Assembly: GCA_025526995.1 (NCBI GenBank)
Contig: JAHLKG010000010.1
Span: 868,001-932,000, forward strand
DNA length: 64,000 nucleotides
Source: Powellomyces hirtus
Taxonomy: Eukaryota; Chytridiomycota; Chytridiomycetes; Spizellomycetales; Powellomycetaceae
Direction of reading: 5' to 3'
The stretch's first letter is position 1. Each line of letters opens with the position of its first letter. Both the position numbers and the translations under genes were made by a program. Positions 49,654-61,688 of the stretch are shown here, piece by piece. The notes under the pieces are model-generated. The model ran no database searches, was not told the DNA's origin, and saw only the letters and a program-made list of their open reading frames with translations.

Positions 49654-50646
49654 ATGCTGGACTCGTCAAATACAATATCCAGCCTTGAGCGAGCCGAGGA
49701 CGAGATTGACCCAGCCTTTCTGGCCAAGGAACAACCAAATCACGGAGCTTGGGTCAGAACCGTCTGCGCCGTCACTTCGATTGTCCGACTCCGGCTTTGG
49801 AAACCTCTATACCCCAGCCTAGCAGCATATGCCAGGCAGCGCTGGAGTCGTACAGGCTCGACCCTGTACAGCCTGGCCACAGCTGGAGATGTTTTTGAGG
49901 CTTTGCGATCCGAACTGCCCGAGGCAGAGTGGCCCCGGGGTTTGCGGAATTGTTTGGCGCTTTCGAAAGAGTGCAAAGAGCGAGGAATTCCCATACTCGA
50001 GGCATGGAAGACTTGTCTGCGAGCATCTGGAGGCGCAGGGGAGGTTGTATCCGGCACAATTCCTGGGCTGCTAGACGACACGGAGGAAGCGGCCGAATCT
50101 TCCCCAGCACACTCGCCTGAGCCTGAAACCATCCTTTCTCGTTTGCGCCCTCGCAAACGTCTTGCCAACCCGTCCAGCAGCTCTGAAAATGAGGACGCAT
50201 TGCCAACACCCTCACCCGCTGCTAGCAACCGATTCCGCACGTCCCGGACAGCGGAGGGCGATCGCACCAACGAAAATGAGTACAACACGCCGCGATGGCT
50301 TGCAAACCTTGTCAACCGATTCTTTCCCCTCCTGGATCTCGACGCTGCATCCAACCCCGAGAGTTACATTCGCTCATCGATGACTTACGGGCTCCAGATG
50401 GACGGCTCATTCATCAACGCCTTGAGGCTAGCAGAGTGGACTGTCTCCCATCCTCGTTGCGCACCGACGAAGGCCAGCACAGTATACATAAATCCACCGT
50501 CCGTCTATGTCACCCAGAATCAAGCCGCCGACGACTCCACAAAGGAGCGTTGGCTCATTCCCAAGTTCGTTGATAAGTTGCTAGAAGAGTTAGACTCCGG
50601 CCGGGTCGATGAAGCACTACTCCTTCTTCCCCTCGACCCGTCTTGA
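49654..50646 (+). CDS. Phage-type DNA N6-adenine methyltransferase-like protein in the transposon
   Basis: 330 codons from ATG 49654. Residues 1-190 are helical, then Ser/Pro-rich and unrecognised. The second half reads like the Dam (phage N6-adenine methyltransferase) family: EYNTPRWLANLVNRFFPLLD, LDLDAASNPESY, an acceptor-motif equivalent VYINPPSVYV, then KFVDKLLEELDSGRVDEALL and LLLPLDPS. In that family D/NPPY/W is the catalytic motif and the DLDxAS segment lies near the cofactor site; here the aromatic residue after NPP is Ser. The frame stops where the family normally continues for some tens of residues, so the gene may be spliced or truncated. Whether it methylates DNA is unknown. Confidence 0.6.
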   Translation: MLDSSNTISSLERAEDEIDPAFLAKEQPNHGAWVRTVCAVTSIVRLRLWKPLYPSLAAYARQRWSRTGSTLYSLATAGDVFEALRSELPEAEWPRGLRNCLALSKECKERGIPILEAWKTCLRASGGAGEVVSGTIPGLLDDTEEAAESSPAHSPEPETILSRLRPRKRLANPSSSSENEDALPTPSPAASNRFRTSRTAEGDRTNENEYNTPRWLANLVNRFFPLLDLDAASNPESYIRSSMTYGLQMDGSFINALRLAEWTVSHPRCAPTKASTVYINPPSVYVTQNQAADDSTKERWLIPKFVDKLLEELDSGRVDEALLLLPLDPS

Positions 50647-50712
50647 AGATGGTGTTGAAACATCTACGGGCGCTCCCTGATATGTCAGTTCAACAAATCT
50701 CTCATCTTCAAG

Positions 50713-50925
50713 ATGACCGAAGCCGCTAAGAGTCGCTATCAGGCCCGATCTAACGCAAAGGTCAGGCTAGAGCAGCCGAGGACTGACGCGGTGCCCCGAG
50801 CAATGTATTACCTGCGAGGGAGGGATTGTGCTAGCAACGTTGCTTCCCGTCACCGTGCGTTTGCCGATATCTTCGGGGATCATGGATATATTGCCGGGTA
50901 CAACACACTTGTATTTGAAGGATGA
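50713..50925 (+). CDS. Small ORF, possible 3' exon of the methyltransferase-like gene
   Basis: 70 codons with ATG, preceded by CATCTTCAAG, which could be a splice acceptor. Product includes MYYLRGRDCASNV and ending GYIAGYNTLVFEG. The LRGR-like segment and final VF-x-G resemble the end of Dam-family enzymes, but I could not find an in-frame intron linking it to the upstream ORF. Confidence 0.3.
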   Translation: MTEAAKSRYQARSNAKVRLEQPRTDAVPRAMYYLRGRDCASNVASRHRAFADIFGDHGYIAGYNTLVFEG

Positions 50926-50975
50926 ATATATTTGAAGGATGAATATGAAGACAGGGAGGCATATATTTGCTAAGA

Positions 50976-51974
50976 CTAGATGGCCTCGTTGTTTTGGGAT
51001 GCCAAAGATCTCTGAGACTGGGCACGAGCGAGCTCCAACTGCAAGCGCAGCAGCTCAACTTGACGTTGATGGGCGTCAGCCGCCTCCTGCCTAGCTAGCC
51101 TCTCCGATTCCATCCGAGCCTCAAACTCCCTCTTCCTCAGCTCAAACTCCTTGTTCTGAAGTTCCAGCTTTGCCATATCTTTCTGAGCCTTTGCGCGGTC
51201 CTTTGCCGCCCTTTGAGCGTTCTTCTCACTCATGTTGGCCTCGATGACAGACGAGAGGTCAGCCCTTCGCTTGCTAGCAGATGAGAGGCCGACGTCTGTG
51301 CTTGATCGACTATGCTTCCGTGTCACGAGAGGTGTCCGGCTTGAAAAATCATCGTCAACAGGAGGGACATCCTCTGGCTCGCTTTCATCGCTCAGGGCTG
51401 CCAGAATCTCCGGGCAGGAGTTGGAGCTGCTAGAGTGATCCCTCTCAGATCGCTGACTGAGCTCGTCTGCTAGAAGCAAGCCCTGTTGCAAGCTCTCGTC
51501 TTCGACACCTCCCGCCTGGCTAAGGAACAGAGGGCGGTTCCCTGCCCTGTTGCCAAAATGACCTTCCAACATATCGTAGTACTTGAACTTCGACAGCACC
51601 TTCTCCTTGATCGCTGATATCCCCATCATCTCTTCAATCGATGTCAAGCCCTCGCCCGTCGTTGCTAGATACGCCTCGGCCTCCCAAAACTTCCTTTCCC
51701 ATTCCTGGATCTTCATCTTAATACTCTGGACGCTCTTCGTCGACCTGCGCCGTGCTAGATACTCTTGTATCCCTTGAGCGATCTTGATCTTCGTATCCCC
51801 GGTTGATGCCATCTTGCCGTCAGCGACAGGCCTCCCTGAGTTTTTCCATTTGACGTAGTTACCCGGGGTGGTGAGCCAGTCAGCGAGGAGGGCCTCATCC
51901 TGCAACGTCCATCGATTGTACTTCAGATTGGCGCCGCCGGTGTCGACGGTCGTTGCGGGAGATGGGCTTTGCAT
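50976..51974 (-). CDS. Myb/SANT-like DNA-binding protein of the Harbinger-like element
   Basis: 332 codons, ATG at 51974, no interruption. The N-terminal third is a Myb/SANT-like trihelix: YNRWTLQDEALLADWLTTPG, NYVKWKNSG, then IAQGIQEYLARRRSTKSV with KIQEWERKFWEAEAYL. A Ser-rich middle and a long Arg/Glu/Ala coiled coil (about 240-320) follow. PIF/Harbinger elements normally encode such a partner, which binds subterminal DNA and brings the transposase into the nucleus. It is transcribed toward the methyltransferase-like ORF. Confidence 0.8.
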   Translation of the reverse strand: MQSPSPATTVDTGGANLKYNRWTLQDEALLADWLTTPGNYVKWKNSGRPVADGKMASTGDTKIKIAQGIQEYLARRRSTKSVQSIKMKIQEWERKFWEAEAYLATTGEGLTSIEEMMGISAIKEKVLSKFKYYDMLEGHFGNRAGNRPLFLSQAGGVEDESLQQGLLLADELSQRSERDHSSSSNSCPEILAALSDESEPEDVPPVDDDFSSRTPLVTRKHSRSSTDVGLSSASKRRADLSSVIEANMSEKNAQRAAKDRAKAQKDMAKLELQNKEFELRKREFEARMESERLARQEAADAHQRQVELLRLQLELARAQSQRSLASQNNEAI

Positions 51975-52220
51975 GCCTAGATGGTCGAGATGGGTTTTGT
52001 TTGGTTAGGCGCAGCGCGCAGACAGGACAGGCGTTGAAACTCACTGGATTCGTCGTGCTTTTCAACGTCGAAACAAATGCGGCCGTTCAAACCTCAACCA
52101 CCATTCATCGTCTGTGCGACGGCATGCTAGCTCGCTCATTGGCTGGCCACAAGCGAACACAAAAGCGCAGCATTTTGTGTAATATTCAGGGTGTGGACGT
52201 TAAGGGCAAATATTCGATTT

Positions 52221-52237
52221 ATGTTTGAAACTCCCTA
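52221..52237 (-). repeat. Right terminal inverted repeat
   Basis: ATGTTTGAAACTCCCTA, inverse of the left end. Confidence 0.85.
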
Positions 52238-52318
52238 TTGAGAGACGATTGACGAATGTGTCCCACTAGATATAGGTCGAGAGACGAGTCCAGCGAGAAT
52301 CAATCAAGTTGACATCCA

Positions 52319-52966
52319 TTGCCCCAAAGTGTGAGAAAAGACAAGGAGCCATCTGCGCGACTATTGTTGGAACACCAGATGAGCATGGCATGTGAACGAC
52401 GTTCCTATATCGATGCTAACGTGGCATCCAGAAACCTGCGTCAGATGGTTCTTGCTCTGACATACAAGGCATCCGATACTACAGCTCTCCATTGCTATAC
52501 GGATGCTGATTGGGCTTCTGATCCCAATACCCGCCATTCCACTTCCGGCTACTGTTTTCTCTTATCAGGAGCTGTCATCCATTGGCGATCTACCAAGCAG
52601 ACCTGCATTGCTCTCTCTTCTACTGAGTCTGAGTACATAGCTGCTGCTACTGCTGGGCAAGAAACTCTCTGGTTCTCACGTCTCATGGCCCAAATCCGTC
52701 CAGACCTTCCCAAGGCTCCAACTATTGTCCATATGGACAGTGCTAGTGCACGTCTATTGGCTCACCGGGATACAAATTCCAGACGCACCAAACACATTGA
52801 CATAAGCTACCACGCCATTCGGGACTGGATTCATCAGGAAGAACTTATCCTACAACCAATTGCCGGCACAGACAACTTGGCTGACGTCTTCACTAAAGCC
52901 ATTGGCAACCCACGATTCACGGTTTTTCGGGATCAACTTGGGCTATCGTTATTGTCTATCGCATGA
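52319..52966 (+). pseudogene. Ty1/copia RNase H relic
   Basis: Only the C-terminal RNase H part of a copia Pol is present: HCYTDADWASDPNTRHSTSG, VIHWRSTKQTCIALSSTESE, TKHIDISYHAIRDWI, NLADVFTKAIG, then TAG-free coding to TGA at 52964. No start codon, RT, integrase or gag precedes it; the sequence before about 52,390 no longer matches. It lies 80 bp right of the Harbinger-like element. No LTR was recognised on either side. Confidence 0.85.
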
Positions 52967-53718
52967 CTATATGGCAGTACCTATCTATTTGGGCCTTCCA
53001 TAATGCTCAATCGCCCTGCCAGTCGTCCCAGGCATCCCTATGACCCCCATGAATCTATCACCGCCTTTACTGTTCACCGGTTCCGCTCCATGGACGTTCT
53101 TAGACGAAAAAGACCAGAGAACCCTATGCCTAAGTTGCACCTTCAGTGCATACTCTGGGTATCGAAATATCCAATCTCCAATCGTTCCTTCATCTTCAAC
53201 ACAAATGGGAGATATACATGTCCCCTCCGATGTGGTTGCGACTCCGGATTCCAGAGGGTTGAGCGCCCAATAACGATGTGATCGGAAGGCTTGTGTCTAC
53301 CTATACCGTGGATTGACAGGATCCTCCGTGATTGGCTAAGCATTCATCTGCGCGCTTTAACAGTGTCTGTTTACCATTTGCGTTTTTGATGCCCTTTCCT
53401 ATCTCAATTGTAACTGAAACACTCATCCCGCATACAGAGTCATAGAGAGTTGAGCACTACACATATGGATATACAAAAACGGAAAAGGTATCAGCTCTGG
53501 TGGCAACACTCTTCATGAGGACCAATGCCTGGAAAAAAAGCTTAATGTCTAAATCAAAGAGCAGCAGAAAAAGCCGCCAAAGATCTGCACGCCAACTTTT
53601 GGCCTGATGTCGATCCGACTCTGCATGGCACAGATGTGAAATCCGGCGCAGAAGATGCTGAAATGTAAATTTGCTCTCGCTACCTTGACGCTTCATTTAT
53701 TGTGGCTGACAAATGCAA
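52967..53718. other. Spacer between copia relic and TTC6-like gene
   Basis: About 750 bp. Possible remainder of the copia 3' end and the 5' region of the TTC6-like gene. A reading frame at about 53,550-53,650 (AEKAAKDLHANFWPDVDP) could be its first coding exon, but no ATG was found in frame. Confidence 0.35.
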
Positions 53719-56700
53719 TAATACAGTTCTGCAGCCGACGCCATTCCGAAAGTGAGCCATTTGGGACAGGTCAGCAAACGGTTTCGGCCACCAAACCGGT
53801 TGCGAACGTCCAGATTGCAAAAACCACCCAAAACTACTGGTCAGAAGTTTGTCAAAGCGGATCTGCCGATTCATCGTCCCCAACCTGGTTCCACCGGCGT
53901 ATTGCCTTCCGCTGTTGCGAAAGACGCAGCAGTCGGATCACTCCATCAACCACATGAGACGTTCGGTCGCGAGTTAACTGGACGAGTTCCAGCACTGCCA
54001 CAGAAGGACTCGAGCGCTCGCGAGAGCGCAGGCCCGTCGTTGGATGTTATACTGATTGGCCACAGAGTCCACACTCTACCAAATAGAGATAGATGTGGTG
54101 TGGAAGCGGCGTCTACCATAACCGAGGAGGACCAAAAAGATATGAGCTCACACTCATCTGGGCGGAGTATCACGACAAAGAACATCGATGCATTGAGCCA
54201 CAAGGCACCTTTCAGGGAGCAACCAACGCAGATGGAACCCATGATAGTCGATGCGGTTCTGAAATCTACGGAGAAAGCAGAATCGCCTCCAGAGACTCCA
54301 AATTTCAGCTCTTTCGCTGACGTAGATGTGATTGTCCGCAAATATACCGCTCTCGTTCAGGCTCGATCGCGGCAGCTACGGGATTACACTAGTGATTCGA
54401 GCTCATCCCTTGAACCAAGGAGAAGTGAGACCGCCTCAAATCAAAAATATGACGGCGAGTTTGATGTTTCTGAGCATGGTAGCCACGCATCAAATGTTTT
54501 ACGCATTGGAACCGTCCGACAACTAATAGTGCGTCTGTGTAGATCATAGCCATCCGGATCTTTCCGACAGCCGATGTAACTGTTGCCTTGATAATACACC
54601 AACGCCTCTGACTGTAAAAGGTCTACATGCGCACGGATCACTCCCTCGGCCAGATCCGGTGCATTCGTCGGTGGGAAGCGTGCAAAAAGAGGTGTTTATG
54701 GAGCCGGAAATGGTCGTTTTGGTTGGCAAAAAGAACCATAGCCGCCCTTTCCACGATGGTCAAATTCCAGCTCTAGAAATCAAACTCGAACCAATTCCTG
54801 CAAAGAAGCCAGCTGTGCAGGATAGTCCCGATATGGCAGAGGAAGAGGACGACGTGGCGCTTTTACATATCTCATCGTACAAAGGACCACTCGCAGTGCA
54901 CTTTGAGGAGGAGACCCCACAGGTATCAATAGAAGATTTGGTGACCACATCCAACTTTGACATATCGTGGATGGAACCGGGTAGGTTGTCCTCTCATTGC
55001 GAAAGGCAAGGTATTGTTCAAACTCGGTGGTTGTCTGACGTTTCCGTCATCACAGCCAGGCAAGAAATGGTCGTCACAAGCTTAAAAGCTGTGATGCAAA
55101 ATCGTCAGAGCAAACGTAGAAAGATGGAAAGAGGCGGGCTCACATCTGTGGAAACTCCAAAGACCTTCTCGTTTGCAAAATTTCATGCCTTGCAAGAGTC
55201 ACATGAGCATCCGCGGGGAAGGCCCAGAGCTCCAACGCCCTTGCTGGAAAGTGTTCCAATGTCCCCCGCTGTCTCAACTCCAACTGATGGGAAACAGCTG
55301 TATGTGGAGACGTTGGAAGATCTTCGCCGGGTAGAAAGCATGCTAGATGACAGTGTGGCTCTTGACGAGCAGATAGGACAGTCTCTGCAGGTGTGTGTAT
55401 ACTGTTGCACGAGCGGAGATGGTTCTGCGATTGATCATTGAAAATAGCTCACAGGTCGAATAATGCCGATCGAGCGCATCCCTGTTGCAGCTGGGTCCAT
55501 GGCCTTGGGGATGAGTTGGACGCCGGCGCAACCTACCCTGTCTTCTCCTGCGCGCGCTTATGGGCATCTGCGCTCTGTGCCAGTAACCCCGCAGGTATGT
55601 TGCAAGAGGCATCTGTATTTGAATCAGCACACAAGCTAACGCCTCGGTACAGAGGCCCAGCCGCGGATCGCGGAAAGAGCCCATGGTGAAAATCGTGGAG
55701 CCTGAAGCAGACGAATCCAATCCCCAACCACTCCACATCCCCACCATCTCCACCCCCTCGCTTCGTAACACACCGTCAATGACCCTCAGCTTCACACGTA
55801 TTGCAGGCGTCTCGCAATCAGAAACTCTCGATGAGAGCGAGAGCTTTTCCAATCAATTGGTAGACTCGTGGGTCAATCCCGACCATCTGTATTCTGTCTC
55901 GCCTTTCAACGAGCCATCCAGCTTTCCTCTTGATACGACGTTGGCAGTCATCAATGATAACACTCAACCCGAGACGACGGGAGAGGAAGATGATGATGTG
56001 TTTCCCTTGTTTGAGAACGACGGAAATGACGAAAACGATGTGGACTTGAGTCTAGTTGATAGGGGTACTCCGACGTCCCTGTGGGATACTGACCCTTTAC
56101 CAGAGGATGCGGACGATCAGATGGCAACTGCTGAGAGCGATGTACATGAAGTCAAACTCGTGTCAGATGATTGGCAGCAACAAGGAGGTGAAGACCAACC
56201 TCTAACAGCCGAGGGACAGCCAGTCGAGCTTGTTGAGACAGAAAAAGCAGAGGTGGCGACCACATCACTAGACGACGAAAATGTTGCCCAAGTGTTGCGT
56301 ACGACGGATGTGGCGGTCGATCTGACTCAACCAAACGTGGTGGTTGCGCCGGACTTTCAAATAACCATAGAAGCCCCAGATGTACCAAGAACTGAAACGG
56401 GAACAAGAAGGAGTTCACGTTTGACCACGCCTAGGCCGTCAGATGGCGAAAAGCGCAGACTCATCTCTCGCCGCAATTCGAGAGTGCAGGCCTCGTCACG
56501 GCCCACCACGTCAACCAGGCCTCGAAGCGCGCCAGACAAAGCACGACCTCCCCTGACGTCTAGCAAGGGCCCTCGATACGGGGATCGACAGGGTAGAAAG
56601 TCAATGACGCCCACAACACCTGTGCCTCCGAAAGAGTTTATTGATGTAAAGGCTCAGACGGCCCCAATGGTCCATAAAGTCCCTCTTGTCAAGAGAGATG

Positions 56701-59700
56701 CCAGGAACAATCATGCTGCTCCTCTTCCGCCTGCGACAGCACCTGCTTTGATTCTCCCGCCGCCATTACCGACAGAAAAACTCCTGGTCGAAAAGGACAA
56801 GAAATTATCGGAAGAAAATGTCCTGAGCTCGAGTCACGATTCTGAAAGCGAGTCAGATGACTCGTCGGACGATAGTGACGACCTCCCCATCTTGACCCGT
56901 AGAGGAGTCCCAGATGTGTCCAAAGTGCTATGCACTTTCAAATCGTCCATCCCCGCGGCCAATGCGACCACCATTCCCCCCGAACAGGGCGAAGCGCTCT
57001 ACAAGCGCATCCACCATCTAGACCGACGCCGCGCGACCATGACCGCCGAGGAACGGGCGCGCTACCCCGTGTTTTTGGAGACGGGCGAAGAGGAGTCACT
57101 TACGGCGATAAGCCCTGAGAAGCGCGAGCATGAGATTGAGACTCTCACGCAGACGATAAACGAGTCTGATGTCCCGATACCGGCTAATTTGCGTCGTCGC
57201 GGATTCTTCCTGGGCCAGAAAGGAGAGTACACGCTGGCATTGGCAGATTTCAACAAGTCGCTTGAATATGGTAAAATATCGCCCATATCGTACCTTTCCC
57301 CAACCCCGCTTATGTTATGACTGAATCTATGAATCATCTACAAAGACCCATTCAACTCGGACGCACTCTGGTATCGACATCAGTTAAACCTGCTGTTTGG
57401 AGACGTGCAAGCGGCATTGCGCGATCTGGATGGGATCACGGATACCAACCGCCAACACCTGGGCGCATTCCAGACCAAAGGGCGGTTGTATCAAGAGCTA
57501 GGTAATTGGCTTGGTTGTTGGGGGTTTTTTTTTATGACCAAGCTGGGGCGATATTGACCTCTGCCATGTATCAGGCGCTGTCAAAATGGCTGTGGTGAAC
57601 TACTCCCAGGTCATCAAGCTCAAACCCCACGATGCGGATGCTTATTTCCAACGGGCGGCGCTATTCGAGCAAGAGAATGTAATGAAATCACTGCACTCTT
57701 GCTTCATCACCCCATAATTTGACTGTTTCTTCCCGCTGCAGGAAATGGTATACGCCAACGAGGACTATAAGATGGTCAGGTCTCTCGACCCGACCAATGG
57801 TCCCGCGATACGAAATTTGGCAGTGTACAGTTTTCAACGGCGCCTATGGACAGACTCGGGGGATGCATTTACGCGACTCATCTCTCTGAACCCGAATGAT
57901 GTGGAGGCCTATGTGTATCGGGCTAGAGCTCAGGCTGAGCTCGGAAAATGGGAAGAGGCACTTGTTGACTTAACGACTGCTGTGAAGATCAGCCCCTCGG
58001 AACCAACCGTGTTCTTTCATCGAGCATCACTGTTGCGGAAGCGCAATCCGTTCAAAGCAATTGAAGATTACAGTCTTGTTCTGCTGCTGGACGATACCAT
58101 GCTTTCGGTGGATGCATATTACCAGCGTGGTAAGATAAGAGTGGTTGATAATCAGCCACGTTTGTAAAACTAATCTGCTTCTCGTATTGCATCGGTCTCC
58201 CCTAGCTCTTTTGTATTACACATTGCAGCAAAACGAGTGTGCCGTCGCGGATCTGCAAACAGGTACGCTACTGACTGCCGATGACCTTGGCGGTACCCTA
58301 TCCCGCATGGCGACTGATGTTTGCGTCCTCCGTTCAGTGATTCGCATGGCACCGTCCAGAGCTCAAGCGCATCTGACACTCGGGATCCTCTACATGCGCT
58401 ACTTTAACGACCTTGAAGAAGCACTAAACTGTTTCAACCAATGCCTTTCCATCAGTACGTGGGTCATTCCATGATTGGCCGTCATTCCGTCGCATTAATT
58501 GTGGTGTCTCCTCAGAACCGACCCAGACATTTGGATATCTTTGTCGCGGGGACCTGTATCAAATGATGGAGAAACATCTCCGCACCAACGAGTGGGCTCT
58601 CAACACGCACAAGGTTCGCAAACGCGTCAAGACAGCTGGCAAATACCGGGACGCCGAACCCGTCGAGCTGTCGGGAGCAGCGATTCTCGAGCATTATGTT
58701 GAATTGGGCATCAAGGAGTATAGTAGAGCCATTCATATTGCGCCGTACAACCACGTTCTGTACCTGTATCGTGGCAAGCTGTTGTTGAATTTGGGGTATG
58801 CCCTGATGACGAGCCCGTTTGATGATCAAAATGGGAATGTCCTCATCTGTTGTCTGCTTTTTTTAGACGAATGAGAGAAGCCACATATGACTTCCAGACT
58901 GCGTTTGAACTGAACGCCGAGATAGCACAGACGTTCATGCAACGCGCGCTCGTCCTATCCTTCCAGCGCAAATACGCGCAGATTATTGAAGAGTTCAACA
59001 AGAAGAGCAGGCTCGAAACCATCGAAGACGCCCAGCTGTTCATCTTGGTAGCCAAAGCACGCATCAGCGGAGGAGATCACGAAGGCGCACTCCGAAACCT
59101 CGGCGAGGCGCTTAAATTCAACAAGCGAGAACCCGAAGTGTACCTGCTCCGCGGGATCTGTTACGAGAGACTCCGCGATTGGCCCAATGCTATTAAAGAG
59201 TTCACGCCTTGCATTCATCTCAACCCGGGATTCTCTAAGGCACATTACCATCGTGGACTGTGTAAACTGCATTTGGCGGACGATCAGGGAATTTTGGATC
59301 TGGGTAAGGCGATCAAGCTGGATCCGGACTATTTTGATGCGTATATTACTCGCGCAAGTTATTATCAGACCAAAGGTAAGATCCCCGGCCGTTGTGAGTG
59401 TACAAGCCTTGAAGGAAGAAGGGGGACTTTGCTGAGTCTTTTACGGAAAAGCTGAATACAGCTTGGCCATCGAGGATTGCAATGAAGCCCTGAGAGTCGA
59501 GCCCACTAGTATCCGTGCGTACTTGCTACGTGGGGCATGCAACTGCCGGCTCTTGTCCTACGATCTGGCTCTGGCCGATTTCACCAAAGCCATCACAATC
59601 GATAGAGTGAGTGGCGCGCGGCTCTCTGACAGTCCTTTTGTTCTGTCTGGGCGATGAAAGGCTAACTGAAGGTGTCTCTCCACCTCAGACGGCACATTTT

Positions 59701-61478
59701 GCGTTCTACAATCGCGCCGTGACCTACCAGCTGATGAAGGAGTACGAAAATGCCGTCAAGGACTACAGCATCGTGATGCTACTTTGTAACGACTCCGTAA
59801 GTGACGGTGAAGCTCCCACCGTACATTCTTTCTAGAATGCTAAAAAGTGAAACTCCGTAGAACGCCTATCGGAATCGCGGTCTCATCTACTGGAAACAAG
59901 GGGACACGGAAAATGCCCTCCTGGATCTCATCGCAGCTCGAGATGCCTTCCCGGAAGACTCGACACTTGCGGCTCTGCTAGGAGTCTGTCTGCAGACGCT
60001 TGGACGGCTGGATGAGTCCATTGAACAGTTTTGCTCGGTATGTATCATGACCAAGTCCTTGGCGACGGCAGAGTCATCTTCTGATAGACTGTTACATCAG
60101 GCCATCAAACTCAACGGATCCATGCGCGAAGCCTTTATTGCTCGCGGAAATGTACACGCCCAGAAAGGCGACGTTCGCAGCGCGAGGAAGGATTACCTTA
60201 GAGTACTTCACATGGATCCACAGTGCACTGAGGCGCTGGTCAACATGGCGTATACACTGCAAGGAGAGGGGCGACGCAAAAAGGTACCTGTTATGGTGAA
60301 CTGGCTGCATTCCCTGTCTCTCACTGACAAACGTACTTTACTGGTATGCATCAGGCATATGATATGTTCACCATGGCTCTGCACATCGACCCGCACTGCA
60401 TGGCCGCGTTGGAAGGCCGAGCTGTCATTCAGTTTACCAGGAGCAACTACTTTGGAGCGCTCATAGACATCTGCAAGGCATTGGTACATATCACTGGAAG
60501 CTCTGCATTGAGCCATCTGATGCTGAGTCACGCTCTCGTTACATCAAACAGGCACTTGACAATAAAAACCCGGAATACCTCACGAACCGGGGAGTTGTCT
60601 ACCAAGCTCTAGGCGACAATGTATCCGCCATGCAAAGCTACAAGGTATGAACCAGGTGTTGCCGTTTTCCGTTGATGCGCTGATATTAAAAGGGTGGGGG
60701 TTGTGGTGGCCGCAAATAGCTGGCTCTCAAAGCAGATCCGAATTACGCCCATGCGCACTTGAACGAAGCCAACATGTATTTCTCGCAAAGAAAGTGGGAA
60801 GAAGCGCTGGGCCGTTACAACAAGGTACATCCCCAGCATTCCACCTTATCTGGCATGTCTGACCTTACCTTTTCTAGACACTGACATTGGCCCCAGCCGC
60901 CGTTTCTGCGTATTTGAATCGGGGCATCACCAAGGCTATGCTGCAAGGTGAGATGACGTCTCATTAACATTGCAGATAGGGATATACCTACTGACCTCGT
61001 GTGTGAAATTGCCAGACTTGCCCGGCGCGTTGGAAGATTTCAACACTGCAGGGCAGCTGAACCCGTCCATTCCCGAGACATTCTACAACAGAGCACACGT
61101 TTTGCAGCTCATGGGTACGAGATGTCTCTCCCATGTGACGACCAAGTTTGCAGCAGAGTCGGGAAGCAAGCTCACCCCGTATCATTTTTCTTCCTTTTCT
61201 TTCGCAGGTCGGCAGCAAGAAGCGGAAGGAGACTACACAACCATTCTCAAACTCTCACCGTTCGATAGCATGGTTTACAACAAGCGAGGCACAGTGTACG
61301 TATGCTGCACACAGGGATGTATTGCCATCCGAATCCGATTCCCATTCTAATATTGCCTATCTCTTGTTGCAGTCGCGGTCACCGCGCAGATATGATGGGG
61401 GCCATGGAAGACTTTGCCATGGCCATTGCTCAAGAAGACAACTGGGCCAGCGGTGGTGTGGCAGTCGCTGCGAACTAA
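53719..61478 (+). CDS. Large TPR protein, TTC6-like
   Basis: About 20 exons; the start is unresolved. The first clear coding block opens after an acceptor near 53,718 and runs to about 54,540 with no early ATG, so an upstream exon is expected. The N-terminal half (to about 57,150) is disordered, with Ser/Asp/Glu runs such as DSESESDDSSDDSDD and basic patches. From about 57,180 on, TPR units follow one another: LRRRGFFLGQKGEYTLALAD, VEAYVYRARAQAELGKWEEA, PEVYLLRGICYERLRDWPNA, AFYNRAVTYQLMKEYENAVK, ETFYNRAHVLQLMG. The last exon reads MMGAMEDFAMAIAQEDNWAS and ends VAVAAN with TAA at 61476-61478. A disordered leader plus 15-20 TPRs fits TTC6; a role in flagella is inference. Confidence 0.75.
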
Positions 61479-61688
61479 GTTCTCCGCAGGCGCGATGGTG
61501 CATAAGGTTCAACCCTTGCCTGTGTGTGCACAAACCCTTGCCAGCGGGCCGGAAACGTTATGGGCGAGTAATGTGTAGATCATCTTTCAATCCATGTTAT
61601 ATAATTATACAGTTCCAAAATTGCGGCCGTGGGTCGGCCTGGATCTCCATCTTCCATGAATATTTGCAAATACCCTGATCGTGCAGCT
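61479..61688. other. Convergent spacer
   Basis: 210 bp between the TTC6-like and SH3 genes, with AT-rich sequence near 61,590-61,615; nothing else seen. Confidence 0.4.

Larger units (their letters stand above)
46731..52237. mobile_element. PIF/Harbinger-like DNA transposon with four ORFs
   Basis: Bounded by a perfect 17-bp terminal inverted repeat TAGGGAGTTTCAAACAT (46731-46747; inverted copy 52221-52237). Extending outward to 46724 and 52244 gives 23 of 24 matches. The outermost TA may be the target duplication; a clean 3-bp TWA duplication is not evident. Both ends also contain TTTCAACGTCGAAAC-like subterminal words. Inside, left to right: DDE_4-type transposase (+, frameshifted), acidic zinc-finger ORF (-), N6-adenine methyltransferase-like ORF (+) and Myb/SANT-like ORF (-). 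Transposase plus a Myb-like partner is the normal Harbinger pair; the other two are extra. Confidence 0.85.
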
